DNA of 64,000 nucleotides from Gongronella butleri (lineage: Eukaryota > Mucoromycota > Mucoromycetes > Mucorales > Cunninghamellaceae), in assembly GCA_025201375.1 (NCBI GenBank), contig JAIWZP010000087.1, positions 1 through 64,000 of the forward strand. Reading direction: 5' to 3'. Made by a program: the position numbers and the translations under genes. Shown piece after piece: positions 10,536-20,686 of this stretch. The stretch's first letter is position 1; each line of letters opens with the position of its first letter. Below the pieces are notes generated by a model that saw only the letters and a program-made list of their open reading frames with translations, did not search any database and was not told the DNA's origin.

Positions 10536-12655
10536 TCATTTCAAATCCAGGATGACCACCTATTGCAAAAAAAAAAAAAAAGAGTTGCTTAGCCATCTTT
10601 TTGTTTTCTTCCAAAGAATTGTGCAACAACATACCTGCTTGTTGGATGTGCATGCGGCGAGCTTTGAGCCATCCTTGTTAAAATGGACCTCAAAGATGCC
10701 GCCATCGGCCTTGTAGGTCTTTTGCAGCGCGCCGGTCGACGTGTTCCAGATGTTGAGCATCTCGTCAAAGGATCCAGACGCCAATTGCTCCGCATTGGGC
10801 GTGAACGAGATCGAATACACAGCCTCGTTGTGGTTTTTGAGAACATGCAGGCATTCGCCCGACAATGCGTCCCAAAGCCGGATGGTCGAGTCAAAGCTTC
10901 CCGTGGCCAAGATGCGTTTGGACGCGTCCTTGACGACGGGTGCCCATTGAAGCGTGTAAATTTGTAGCTGATGGCCGCGGATCACCTGGATCGGCTCGTC
11001 TGAACGCAGCGACCATATCTTGGTCGTCATGTCGTCTGAGCATGACGCAAGGTACTCGCCCGTAGGGTCCCAACGTATAGAATTGATCTCGTCGTCGTGC
11101 GCCGTCCACCGCTTGATCGGCTCAGACGAACCCACGCGACACACGTAAATCATCTTGTCCGACGAGCATGACGCAAACGTTACATTGTCCATCCAGTCCA
11201 CATCAAGGATCGCCGCTACGAATTCGAGGAAAAAAAAAAGGGTGAGCATAACGTTTTTTTTTTTTAATTTTTCTTATTTCTTTTTTTATTTTGCGATATT
11301 GCGCGCATCTTGGGGCGCAATTTTTTTTTTTTTTTTTTGCATCCTTACACGAATGGAACTCAAATTGCTGCTTCATCTCGCCAGTGGTGGGGTTCCAGAC
11401 GACCGTGGTGGTGTCGGCGCTGCCGCTGAGCAGCAAATCGCCTGAGCGGTTCCATTTCAGCGAGAAAATGGGCCCGCGGTGCTGCGCCATCTCGTGGATC
11501 AGCTCTCCTTTTTGCGTCCAGATGCGTGCTTGTCCGTCATACGAACCAGACGCAAGCTGTGTGCCGGATGGCTAAAGAAAAAGAAATAAAAGAAGAAAAA
11601 AAAGGGTGATAAACTGACTGTTTTATGGAAAAAAGAAGGGGAAACTTACGTTCCAGTCCAGCGTCGTGACGTCCTTGGATTCTGTGTCATTGGCGAGATG
11701 GTTCAGGACAATGGATTCAATGGCATTTGCCTTGTCGACCTTCCATAGCCGGGCGGTGGCGTCGCCTGAGCCAGAAACGAGCAAATTGGCAACAACAGGG
11801 TTCCAAGCGCATGAAAACACCTCGCTCTGATGCCCTGTCAGCGTGACAACGTCGCTAGGATCAAACTTTGGCACCTTGTCGTTGGTTTTGTGGTCATTTT
11901 CATCGATGGCCATCTTGGCATCCTCCCCGCCAGCAGTGGAGTCTTCTTTGACGGTATGGCCATTGGTCGTCGATACCGCGGTCGTCGTTGTCGTTGATCC
12001 AGTCACTGCGGCGGGTGATGAGGACGACGATGGCTCCGGCTCTTCTTGCTTTACGGCGGCTGCCGCCGGAATCGACGACGACGATGCGTCTTCTTCCTTT
12101 TTCGCTCGCTTTTCGCGCTCCTTTTTATCTTGCGACGCGTCGTCCTTGCGCTGCCTCTTGTTCTTGCTCGCCGGCGTGGTCATGGCCGTCGGCGCAGGCG
12201 AAAATCGCTGTTCGCGATATGTGTTTCCCGTCAATTCGCACTCGTGCTGCCCAAGAAGCGTGAATGGCGCGTTGCATTCGACAAGTTCGCCATCCTATGA
12301 AAAAAAAAAAACACGTTGGTTGAGTCACACGCGAGGTCTATCTTGTCCTTTTCTTTTCTTTACATCGTTCATATGCGTCTCAATGTCCATGAATTGAAGA
12401 CCCTTGTGAATGACATTGATCAGCATCCCTGGTGGAATTGTCGCGTCGCGGTACGTCGAATGGTCCATTTGGCTCTCGTACTGAAACGCAAAGGACGAAT
12501 GGCGGAAACCTAATGGTCACAAATGATGAAAGAATAAAAAAGCGTGTCAGCACAGCCCCAAAATCAAAATACGCCTCCACAATGCCGCTTTTCGTACCAG
12601 ACTCCTGTAGATAGCGAAATACAATCGCATTGACTTGCTCGCTTGTGAGTGACAT
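10536..12655 (-). CDS. TBL1/Sif2-like LisH and WD40 corepressor subunit
   Basis: Six exons: 12655-12598, 12509-12364, 12294-11650, 11571-11349, 11215-10635, 10559-10536; 558 residues. The N-terminus MSLTSEQVNAIVFRYLQESG continues through the first splice to FRHSSFAFQYESQ, a LisH motif that fixes that junction. IPPGMLINVIHKGLQF then matches the TBL1 helix region. A Ser/Thr/Lys-rich linker (about residues 85-180) is followed by WD40 repeats to the end, finishing in VVILDLK. TBL1/TBLR1 in animals and Sif2 in yeast are WD40 subunits of NCoR/SMRT and Set3C histone deacetylase complexes; they tetramerise through LisH and act in the nucleus. It shares a 450-bp divergent promoter with the GrpE gene. 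Confidence 0.92.
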
Positions 12656-13105
12656 GAAGCGATGGATGCGAGGAAAATGTAAACAATAAATAAAAAGAAG
12701 AAAAAGCAAGCACAAGAACGAAGAAACAAGTACTATGCAAGGGGCCGAGAGGGGGAGGACAAGCTAGTAGCAATTGAAAAACAAGCTAGTGACGAGGAGG
12801 AGAAACGGGCGTGTAAAGGTGGGCGCGTGCGTGGGATGGACACAAGGAAAAGTAAAATGAAAATACACACAAAGTTGTAAAAGAAACAGAGAGGAAGAAA
12901 AAAATAAAAGCACAAGCGCAGAAAGCCTCTTATATAGAAACCGACGCTGATTGGTCAACTTCCACGCCCAATTGGGCGGCTTGCCCATTTTTTTTTTTTT
13001 TTTTTTTTTTTTGTTTAGGGCGGCATCCAGGGTTTGGGCTGTTGTTACTCTTTCTTTCCCTTTTCAATTTTTCCCTGTTGTTGTTTTTCCTCTTAAAATA
13101 TCGTC
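12656..13105. promoter_or_regulatory. Divergent promoter between TBL1-like and GrpE genes
   Basis: 450 bp shared by two outward genes. CTTATATAG near 12932 is TATA-like, and ATTGG (inverted CCAAT) occurs at about 12950 and 12971. A long T-run (about 12988-13012) and a CT-rich leader precede the GrpE start. Confidence 0.45.
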
Positions 13106-13887
13106 ATGTCACTGCTTCGTCAAGCCGCCGTCCGCTCCGTGCGCCAACCCATTCTCGCTCGTCCTGCGCTGTCGTTGACCCCCCTGCGCTTCTACTCATC
13201 GGCCCCCGGCGACGACAAGAACGCAAAGCAAGAACCTGTCAAGGAGGACGCCCCCAAGGAAGCCGACGCTGCCGCCAAAGAGAGCCCTGAGCAGCAATTC
13301 CAGACTCAATTGGCCGAAAAGGAGAAGAAGATTGCCGAGCTCCAGGTAAAAAAACAAAAAAAATGAGCGAACAAATGACCATTAGAATCTCACCATGCTT
13401 TGTTTTTATAAATGTATAATAGGATGCCTACCTGCGCTGCCTGGCCGATCAAGAAAACTTGCGAGAGCGCGGCCGCAAGGAGGTGACTGCTGCCAAGGAA
13501 TTTGCCATTCAAAAGTTTGCAAAGGACTTGCTGGACACGGTCGATATCCTGAACATGGCACTCAATGCTGTGCCCGAGAACATCCGCTCCAAGGAGGGCG
13601 CCGAAAAGGAGGCGGCCACCGTCAATCTTGCGGAACAGCTGTCTAACTTGTACACGGGCGTGTCCATGACCGAGACCGAGCTCGTCAAGACCCTCAAGCG
13701 CCACGGCATCGACCAGCACAACCCCGAGGGCGAGACCTTTGACCCCAACTTGCACCAGGCCCTCTTCCAGGCCCCCATGCCTGACAAGGAGGCCGGCACC
13801 ATCTTCTCCGTGCAAAAGCTCGGCTATACCATCAAGGGCCGTGTCCTCCGCCCCGCCCAGGTGGGCGTCGTTGCCGAATCCAACTAG
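13106..13887 (+). CDS. MGE1: Mitochondrial GrpE nucleotide-exchange factor (Mge1)
   Basis: Two exons, 13106-13345 and 13423-13887, intron phase 0, 234 residues. The first ~33 residues (MSLLRQAAVRSVRQPILARP..) are basic, hydroxylated and lack acids, as in a mitochondrial presequence; FYSSA suggests the cleavage region. A long coiled coil follows, with DAYLRCLADQENLRERGRKE at the exon 2 start, then the GrpE head ending in IKGRVLRPAQVGVV, the conserved C-terminal beta-domain motif. GrpE releases ADP from mitochondrial Hsp70 (Ssc1) during protein import and folding. The length agrees with yeast Mge1 (228 residues). Confidence 0.95.
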
Positions 13888-14391
13888 AAACAAACACACA
13901 CATCACCACACCACATTTGATTTGTATAGAACGCATTTCACACCTCTCTTCCTGCCAACCATGTAATTTTTTCTTGTACGTATCTCCCCTCCCCCCGCCC
14001 AATCCTCCCCACTCTTTGCACACAAAATATCTTGTATAGACAGTAAAAAGTATCTTTTTTTTTTTACCATGGTGGCGCGACCCTTGGGTGCATCCCATGC
14101 ACGAGAAACGCTCCAAAATCCCATTTTCCAAAGTGATCTTGCTCAAAACACACCTCACTCCATTTTAGACAGGCCTGGATAGATTTATGCCCTTGTTTCC
14201 TGGGAAAAAAAAAAAAAAAAAAATCCACGTCAAATTAAGAAAGACAATTTGAGAAATCAAGAAATTCAATATTGTCGACATTTTGGCCCATGACTCATCA
14301 AATTTGTCGAGCAAAGATGCAAAATTTGATCAAATTGGATCGATTTGTCGCATTTAATAAATAAATAAAGATAATAAACCAGTACTTTTAA
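13888..14391. other. Intergenic between convergent GrpE and aconitase-like genes
   Basis: 3' flanks of both genes: a CT-rich stretch, an 18-base A-run near 14204-14222 and AT-rich sequence. No gene seen. Confidence 0.5.
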
Positions 14392-16500
14392 CTACCAATC
14401 GGCAGCGGTGCCACAGTCGTTGGCCTGAGTGCCCGTTGCACAGCTGGTGGTGTGTTCAGCGGCTTCACGCTGCAATTGGCGGAAAATGTTCTTGCCAAAC
14501 TTGTTCCAGCGACGCGCAATGCCGCCCATGGCGTGCAGGCGTTCTTCGACGACATCCAGCTTGAACGTAAACGACTGGCCAGCAACCACCACCTTGCGTT
14601 CGGGCACCATGACGGTCACTTGAGCATCTTCCTGCGCCAAGTCGTAAAAGCGCTCATCAGTGACAATGATGCCAAATAGCGCATAATTGGCTTGATTGCG
14701 ACTGTAAATGTACGCAAACGACTTGGCAATCACCGCTTGGACACCACAGGCTTTGAGCGCCTTGGGCGCGTCTTCACGCGACGAGCCACTGCCGAAGCCA
14801 CGACCGGCAACAATGATCGCACTGCCGGCGGCCACCTTGGGGACAAACGTCGGGCGGTAATAGACAAACGCGCCCTGGCCAAGAAGCTCCAGCGTGTCGG
14901 CGCCGCATTTTTCAATGGGAATGATTTGATCGGTGTCAATGTCATCGCCAAATCGTTGCACCTTTGACGAAATGGAGCGAGGAAGGAGCGACGTTTCCTC
15001 CTTGTAGGCGGCCGTCGCAGGCATGGTCGCGATGGCCTGCTTGGGCTCCAAGTACAGGATCGATTTCAGCTTGATTTCGTCGCCTGTCCAGTACGGTCGC
15101 ACGCTGTCCAGGTACGCTTCATCCAACTGGTGTAAAAACGGTGTCGGGTCCGTGACGGTCATACTGAAACTCGACGCGGCCACCGTCGCAGCAGAGCAGA
15201 TATTGCCCATCGCGCCCTTGCCCATGCGGTTCTTGTAGTTGCGGTTTTGCGATGACAGCCACACTTCATCCTGTCCCGCTATGTAGAAAAAAATAAATAA
15301 ATAAATAAATGTTGATATGATACGCGACGCGTTCCTTCTTCATGTACCTTGATCCGCGCCCATGCCCACGCAGTAGCTACATCCAGGAGCGCCAACCTCA
15401 AAGCCGGCTTGCTCGTAATAGGTGAGCAATCCCAAGGCACGCAGTTTCGCAATGATTTGGATCGAGCCGGGCGTCACCTTGCGCTTCTTGTTGGGAACAA
15501 CCGCATGGCCCTGATCCAAGCCTTGTTTGAGCACCAAGGCCGCAATAATCAAGTCTTCAAACGTGGTGGTGCAGGCGCCAATAAAGCAGCCGTCCAAAGC
15601 CATGCCAATCTTTTCTTCCACTGTGACCACGTGATCCGGGGAGGGGTACAAGGCCATCAGCGACACCACTTTGGACAAGTCAAACACATGTTTCTCGGCG
15701 TACGTAGCATCGGGATCCGGTTGGAAATAATCGCCGCCCTTTTGAAATTGTGGATTGCTACGGCCTTGCAGGAACGCGGAGGTCTGGCGGTCAGGGAGAA
15801 ACACGCCGGCAATGGCGCCAAACTCGGTCGACATGTTGGAGATGGCAAAGCGCGCGTCACAGGACAGGTACTGCAATCCCTCGCCAATGTACTCGACGAC
15901 GCGGCCCGCGGCGATCGTGTTGCGCTTGAATTCGCCCAGGATCGCCAGAATCACGTCCTTGCCGCTGATCCCCAGACCGGGCTTGCCAACAAATTCAATG
16001 CACACCGTTTCGGGCACTTGGAAAAACGTCTCGCCCGTCACCATGGGAAACACCACATCGGCCGCGCCCAGGCCAACGGCAAGTGCGCCCAACGCGCCGC
16101 TAGAGCACGTGTGCGAGTCGGCGCCAATCACCAGCATGCCAGGAAGCACCTTTTCACGGTAAAACTCGGTATGCATGATTGTCGTGTTGGGCGGCTGATA
16201 ATTCGTAATGCCCAGCTCGCGCACACCATCCTCGGCCGCTTGGATCAGTCGCTTGGGCTTCTCCAAGTGATTGATACGTGGATCGACAATGTGATCGGCC
16301 GCCACCCAGATACGGTCCTTTTCAAACACGCCAGGACTGCCCAGATTCTTGTACGTCCGGTACATGCTGTACCACGATGCCTCACTAGCCATGATCCAGT
16401 CGACTCGTACACAGACAAAATTGCCAGGCACAATTTCTGAATCACCCAGTAAATGATGCGCAAGGATCTTTTCCACTAGATTCAAGGGTCTTGGTGACAT
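14392..16500 (-). CDS. Aconitase-superfamily hydro-lyase (fused LeuC-LeuD / homoaconitase-like)
   Basis: Two exons, 16500-15348 and 15278-14392, 679 residues. It holds a LeuC-type catalytic half and a LeuD-type swivel domain in one chain. Three [4Fe-4S]-ligand cysteines are present: Cys310 in GACTTTFEDL, Cys374 and Cys377 in PGCSYC. GADSHT (126-131) and, in the swivel domain, GDDIDTDQIIP (495-505) and GSGSSRE (547-553) are intact, so it should be active. The family interconverts hydroxy-di/tricarboxylic acids through the alkene (aconitase, homoaconitase, isopropylmalate or dimethylmalate dehydratase). It lacks an obvious mitochondrial presequence, so a cytosolic site is likely. Divergent from the lyase at 16824 and part of the four-gene cluster; substrate unknown. 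The upstream in-frame TTG at 16515 is not taken as start. Confidence 0.85.
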
Positions 16501-16823
16501 GTTTTTGTAATCCAAGTAGAATGATTAAAAAAAAAAAACGCAAAGAAAATTAAAATAAAAAATATGGAATCATCTGCAAACTCCTTTTTTTTTAAAAAAA
16601 AAAATCTCGCTTGGCTTGCCGATGATATTGTGCAGGCCCTCCCGTCGGCAACGCTGATGCCAATCGGCAAGATTGCTGATGCCAATCGGCAAGGTTGCCG
16701 ATGCTCCGCTTTCTGCATTGAACTTCCCCCCCCCTTTTTTTTTTTTTTATAAAACACGACCAACGTGTGTGATGGATTTTTTCCTACCTTTTTTTTTGAA
16801 GCTTGAAAACTATTCTTTTTATA
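16501..16823. promoter_or_regulatory. Divergent promoter of the aconitase-like and lyase genes, with three CGGCAA elements
   Basis: 323 bp between two outward start codons. CGGCAA elements begin at 16646, 16665 and 16687, about 20 bp apart. The third is a near-perfect palindrome, CGGCAAGGTTGCCG (16687-16700), and the second is the variant CGGCAAGATTGCTG. TGATGCCAATCGGCAAG is repeated, so the array arose by tandem duplication. CGG-N8-CCG spacing suits a Zn2Cys6 dimer. TATAAAA at 16748-16754 lies 70 bp before the lyase ATG. Confidence 0.6.
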
Positions 16824-17711
16824 ATGGCAGCGACAAAATTGAGACAACTGCTTGCCCGCGACGAATTTCTTGTTTGCCCAGGTGTGTATGATGGCATTTC
16901 GGCGCGCATTGCCCTGAGCAAAGGCTTTGATTGCCTGTACATGACGGGCGCTGGTACCGTCAGCTCGCGATTTGGTGCTCCCGACATTGGTGTCGCTGGC
17001 TTGACGGACATGGTGACCAATGCAAGCATGATTGCTGGCCTGGACCCTCAAGTACCGCTGATTGCCGATGCCGATACGGGCTATGGCGGCTCGTACATGT
17101 GCGCACGCACGCTGAAACTGTATGCCCGGGCAGGCATTGCCGGTTTGCATGTGGAAGACCAAGTACAGGCTAAGCGCTGTGGTCATCTGCTTGGCAAGGA
17201 ATTGGTGCCCCTGGAGGAATACTGCGCGCGCATCAAGTCGATGGTGATTGCGCGTGACCAAATCGCGTCGGACATTGTCATCATTGCGCGCACAGACGCG
17301 CTGCAGGAGCACGGCGTCGACGCCGCCATTGCGCGTTGCAAGGCTGCACTCGACTTGGGCGCCGACGTGGCATTTGTCGAAGGCATCACCACCAAGCAAG
17401 AGGCCATCCACGTGGTCCAGGCGCTCACCCCCGCTCCGGTGCTGGTCAACTTGGTCGCCAACGGCGTCACGCCCAACTGGACAGCAGCTCAAGCCGCGGC
17501 GCTCGGGTTCAAGATGTCGATCCACCCATGTGCTTCTGTTGTACCTGCCTCCATGGCTATCAATCAAGCCCTGGACACTCTCCGCAAGGAAGGCTCGGAT
17601 GCGCCCGCTTGCGGCAACGTCAACCCCCGTGAAAGCTTTATGCAAATGGGCCTGAAAGAGGCCATTGAGCTGGATTACAACGTCGGCGGCTCGACTTTTT
17701 CCACAGTCTGA
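16824..17711 (+). CDS. Isocitrate lyase / PEP mutase-family carbon-carbon lyase
   Basis: Single exon, 295 residues, the size of bacterial 2-methylisocitrate lyase PrpB and 2,3-dimethylmalate lyase. The metal-binding LIADADTGYG (79-88) and the lyase signature AKRCGH (116-121) are intact; the Cys of KRCGH is the catalytic base in lyases and is absent in phosphonomutases, so C-C bond cleavage is expected. After the signature the sequence reads LLGKELVPLEEY and LVNLVANGVTP, closer to the dimethylmalate lyase/oxaloacetate hydrolase branch than to PrpB. Likely product pairs are pyruvate or succinate plus a second acid; the substrate is not determined. The start is the ATG at 16824, not the in-frame TTG at 16803. 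It shares its promoter with the aconitase-like gene. Confidence 0.85.
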   Translation: MAATKLRQLLARDEFLVCPGVYDGISARIALSKGFDCLYMTGAGTVSSRFGAPDIGVAGLTDMVTNASMIAGLDPQVPLIADADTGYGGSYMCARTLKLYARAGIAGLHVEDQVQAKRCGHLLGKELVPLEEYCARIKSMVIARDQIASDIVIIARTDALQEHGVDAAIARCKAALDLGADVAFVEGITTKQEAIHVVQALTPAPVLVNLVANGVTPNWTAAQAAALGFKMSIHPCASVVPASMAINQALDTLRKEGSDAPACGNVNPRESFMQMGLKEAIELDYNVGGSTFSTV

Positions 17712-18024
17712 GCCTTTGTAGAACTATTACGTGCTATAAAAATGCAGACTTCTCATTTTTTTTTTGAGCTTGCCCTTGCTTGGATGTCGTGTGCACACTG
17801 GAAGGACGTTTTTGCTTGGCTGATTCTTGGATGGATTTGGACGCAGGCACGATTGATTCAAAACAGCCACAGCCACAGTCAAAAAATTCGCGTCATTATT
17901 GTAATGTGTTTTTTTATTTTTGCCACCGCCAGGCATTCTGTCGCGCTTTGGAGCTTGAAGTGGTCCTGCCTATTATTTTGCCGCGCAAAAGCAAGGTACA
18001 ACGGATGTATCGCCGCGAGAGCGA

Positions 18025-18250
18025 GCGAAAACAACGTGCCATGCATTCCCCCCCCTTTTTTTTTTGTGAGCAGCGTTCCTTTGCATGGCGTGCGCACGAC
18101 GACAAGGCCCTTTTGCTTGTATGCAACCACTTTTAGACCGGTACCACAGATGCAACGCCGCCAGAAGAGCGAAAACAACGTGTCATTTATCGTCTTTTTT
18201 TTGTGAGCAGCGTGACTCTGTATGGCGAGCGCACGATGACATGGCGCTTT
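18025..18250 (+). repeat. Imperfect tandem duplication, period about 141 bp
   Basis: Units at about 18025-18120 and 18166-18250 share GAGCGAAAACAACGTG, a T-run followed by GTGAGCAGCGT, and GCGCACGA with nearby sequence. Divergence is moderate. Confidence 0.6.
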
Positions 18251-18448
18251 TGCTGATGAGACTTTTGCTTGGCTGCATCATGGATTTGGGCGGTGGTACG
18301 CACGATTGCCTTAAGGTGGCCACAGCTGTCTTTTTTTTTTTGCTAGCGTGCCGCTTGAAGGTTTCTTGGCAATGGTCAAGGAGGCGATGCGCAATAGAGT
18401 TGCTTTAGGATTACGTAATGTGAATAAAAAGTGAGCACAGTTTTTTTA

Positions 18449-18592
18449 TCATACATACAGTACATATGAGTATAGAGTTGAAGAATCTGCCTCACCATCC
18501 AATTCGGACAGCTGCAGATTTGTAACGTGCTCATCTAGAGCAAAACGGGCGGCATTGTCTTGGCTGTAATAATAAAATTCTTCTTCTTCCAT
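18449..18592 (-). other. Short acidic open frame, possible gene remnant
   Basis: A 47-codon frame from the ATG at 18592, beginning MEEEEFYYYSQDNAARFALD. Its balanced amino-acid mix and codon choice look more coding-like than the AT-rich surroundings. It has no recognisable domain, and a stop lies about 15 codons upstream in the same frame. It could be the last exon or decayed tail of a lost gene, or chance. Confidence 0.25.
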
Positions 18593-18889
18593 AAGAATGG
18601 TTGCATTCTGATGCGGCCGCCGCTCAAAATGTCAATCATGATAGAGTAGTATCATCACATTATGATACGTATTCAATCAGTAAAATCCAGAGAGTTTCTT
18701 AGGATGTTGCCAGGAGCCAGGTGGATTCAATAAAATGTCTTTATTTTCACAGATTCAACGCTGCTTCCCGATTTTTTCTTGAATCGTGGTGAAACTGGCA
18801 CCATTCAACTAAAAGAGACACGCTGGGACGACATTTTCCAATCGTTTGCACACCCGATGAACGACTTCATTCTGTAAACTGCTTGAAAA

Positions 18890-19865
18890 AGTCGATCAAG
18901 TGCTTGACACATGTTTAAACTTAATTTTCTCGACAACGGCATGGATGAATTACAGCACTTTTAACACGTGGAAAGCAGTTATTATTGAATCTCTTTCAAA
19001 TGACCTGAGTTTCACCGCGATCCGATCAAAGATGACGGACAAAACAGCTTTTTCCGACTCAAATCTTCTAATGTGCTTTTGCTCGAGAACAGCCCAGGTG
19101 ACCCCTGATTTTTATTCCAGATTCACTAACAAACAATGGGTCGAAGCATCTAATGGTACCACTTTCACGATGCTAGAGTGCGTTTGAAAATTTTGCATCC
19201 ATCATTCCACTCAAGTGCCGCCACCCAAGCAAGCAGCGTGCAACAAAATCTAAAATAAAAAAAATAAAAAATAAAAAATAAAAAATACAGTAAAAAACCC
19301 ATGCAATCCACCACCTTAATTTGGAAGTGTCAAACCTTAAATTTTTGAAAAAAATCGTGCCCAAAGTAGGCAGTTTTTCTCAGTCGATCGCCGTTCATGC
19401 GTCACTCTTTGGGCATGTTTCTAAAGTTCGGGCGACCGGCCATTTTGTCTGCCAATAACAAATAGTCGGAATTACCTGTTTGGGATGCATTGATCACTCG
19501 GAGTTCGAAATTTTCTAAATTTGGCATTTTCTGAGTTTGAAAAGTGTGACCCCTGAGTGACCCCTGAATTTTTTAAAAGTGGTCGTAGCGCTTTGGAGTT
19601 TTAAGTTTTTTTGTTGCAAATTTTGCGCTGACTTCGATCCAGCTATTTTTGAGCGAGGTCGACCATACAGATGGCCAGGTAAATGCAAAATAGTACAAAT
19701 AGGAGGTTTTTGGCATTTTTCGAGTTCAAAAAAATCGGGCGGGGCCGTCTTGAGCACTGGGCCAAAGTTTACAGTATGCCGTGGTGGGTGGTGCATTTTT
19801 CACTGGCGAGCAAGTAGGCTGTAAAAAATTTTCTGGAAGCACAGCAGGCCGTCAAAGACTGAAAA
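18890..19865 (+). repeat. Dispersed repeat family 2, copy 1
   Basis: Aligns by eye, in the same orientation, with 52760-53700. The right part (19301-19865 against about 53126-53690) is about 80% identical, with long shared blocks such as CTCAGTCGATCGCCGTTCAT and GGCATTTTTCGAGT. The left part is more diverged. No long open frame, and no terminal repeats that I can see. Confidence 0.75.
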
Positions 19866-19946
19866 CACGCATTGCTTGCCCTTTTGCTGTAAAAACAAAA
19901 AAGTGCTTTTTCAGCAGCGTAGCGCTCCGCTGTAATTTTACAGCAG

Positions 19947-20001
19947 TACTACTGTACAGTATACCGTACAGTCTAAAGTACGGTACTGCTGTACAGTAGT
20001 A
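19947..20001. repeat. Long near-perfect inverted repeat (hairpin)
   Basis: Left arm 19947-19969 and right arm 19978-20001 pair almost completely around an 8-base loop. The arms are built from TACTGTACAG-type words. Confidence 0.8.
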
Positions 20002-20076
20002 TCATAAAAAATTGCTCATTCTGCCTGCACTTTTGGTGGCAGAAGCGCGAGGGCGGCAGCGGGGCGTCCTCTGCCA

Positions 20077-20140
20077 CGAGGGGCCTGAACTTACAGTATC
20101 ATACCGGTATTTACCGTATCTGAGGGCCGCAGGCCCCTCG
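20077..20140. repeat. Hairpin with 11-bp GC-rich arms
   Basis: CGAGGGGCCTG (20077-20087) is exactly complementary to CAGGCCCCTCG (20130-20140), with a 42-base loop that contains TACCGGTA-like palindromic sequence. It lies in a 200-bp GC-rich patch within AT-rich DNA. Confidence 0.75.
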
Positions 20141-20372
20141 AAAGGCCACCTAAACGCGTCCGCGAGACAAAAATACCCTAACGTACCGGTGCAGCGGTGG
20201 TGCTGACTGCTGAGTGGGCGCGGCGCGCGGGGGCGGCGCCTGATCGTCACGAGTTATCACTGCGTTCTTCTCCTAGAATTCAATACATACGTAGGGCGTT
20301 TTACAGTATACTCAACAGTGATATGATAATACTGTATGTACAAGTCGAGATCATTTTTATTTCCCTTTTTTT

Positions 20373-20601
20373 TCAAAAGGACAAGTCTTGGTGTGTTTGC
20401 GTAGTAAAGATGGGCCATACATCCCAATCCGAATCGGGCAAGCCGCCAAGGTCAAAGAGAAAATGATCATCTAGCAAGGTGTTCAAATCTACCATGTCCG
20501 TGCCCGCGTTCAACGTTGGTAATGTGGCTAATGTAGTTTGAGGCGCACCGCTGCTGGTCCCAGTCGCGGTCAGCGCGTCACTCATAGGCGTTTCCGCGAC
20601 T

Positions 20602-20686
<85 letters not shown>

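Larger units (their letters stand above)
17712..20372. other. Repeat-rich block inside the metabolic cluster
   Basis: 2.7 kb separating the lyase from the regulator. It holds a tandem duplication (18025-18250), a short acidic open frame (18449-18592), a copy of dispersed repeat family 2 (about 18890-19865), a strong hairpin (19947-20001), a GC-rich patch with a second hairpin (20077-20140) and many TACAGTA/TACTGTA motifs. No intact gene recognised. Confidence 0.6.

Noticed and set aside
12541..12600. Reading TBL1 exon 1 straight through (TKSGIVEAYFDFG)
   Set aside because: Splicing at 12598/12509 restores the LisH continuation FRHSSFAFQYES, so this is intron.
15349..16440. 363-codon plus-strand frame opposite the aconitase-like gene
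   Set aside because: Antisense shadow created by codon bias; no domain, and the minus strand encodes intact family motifs.
16500..16515. Upstream TTG start for the aconitase-like gene, and TTG at 16803 for the lyase
   Set aside because: Nuclear fungal genes start at ATG; ATG codons at 16500 and 16824 fit the family starts.
16482..17645. 387-codon minus-strand frame across the lyase and its promoter
   Set aside because: Antisense of a clear lyase and runs through promoter poly-A/T; no known domain.
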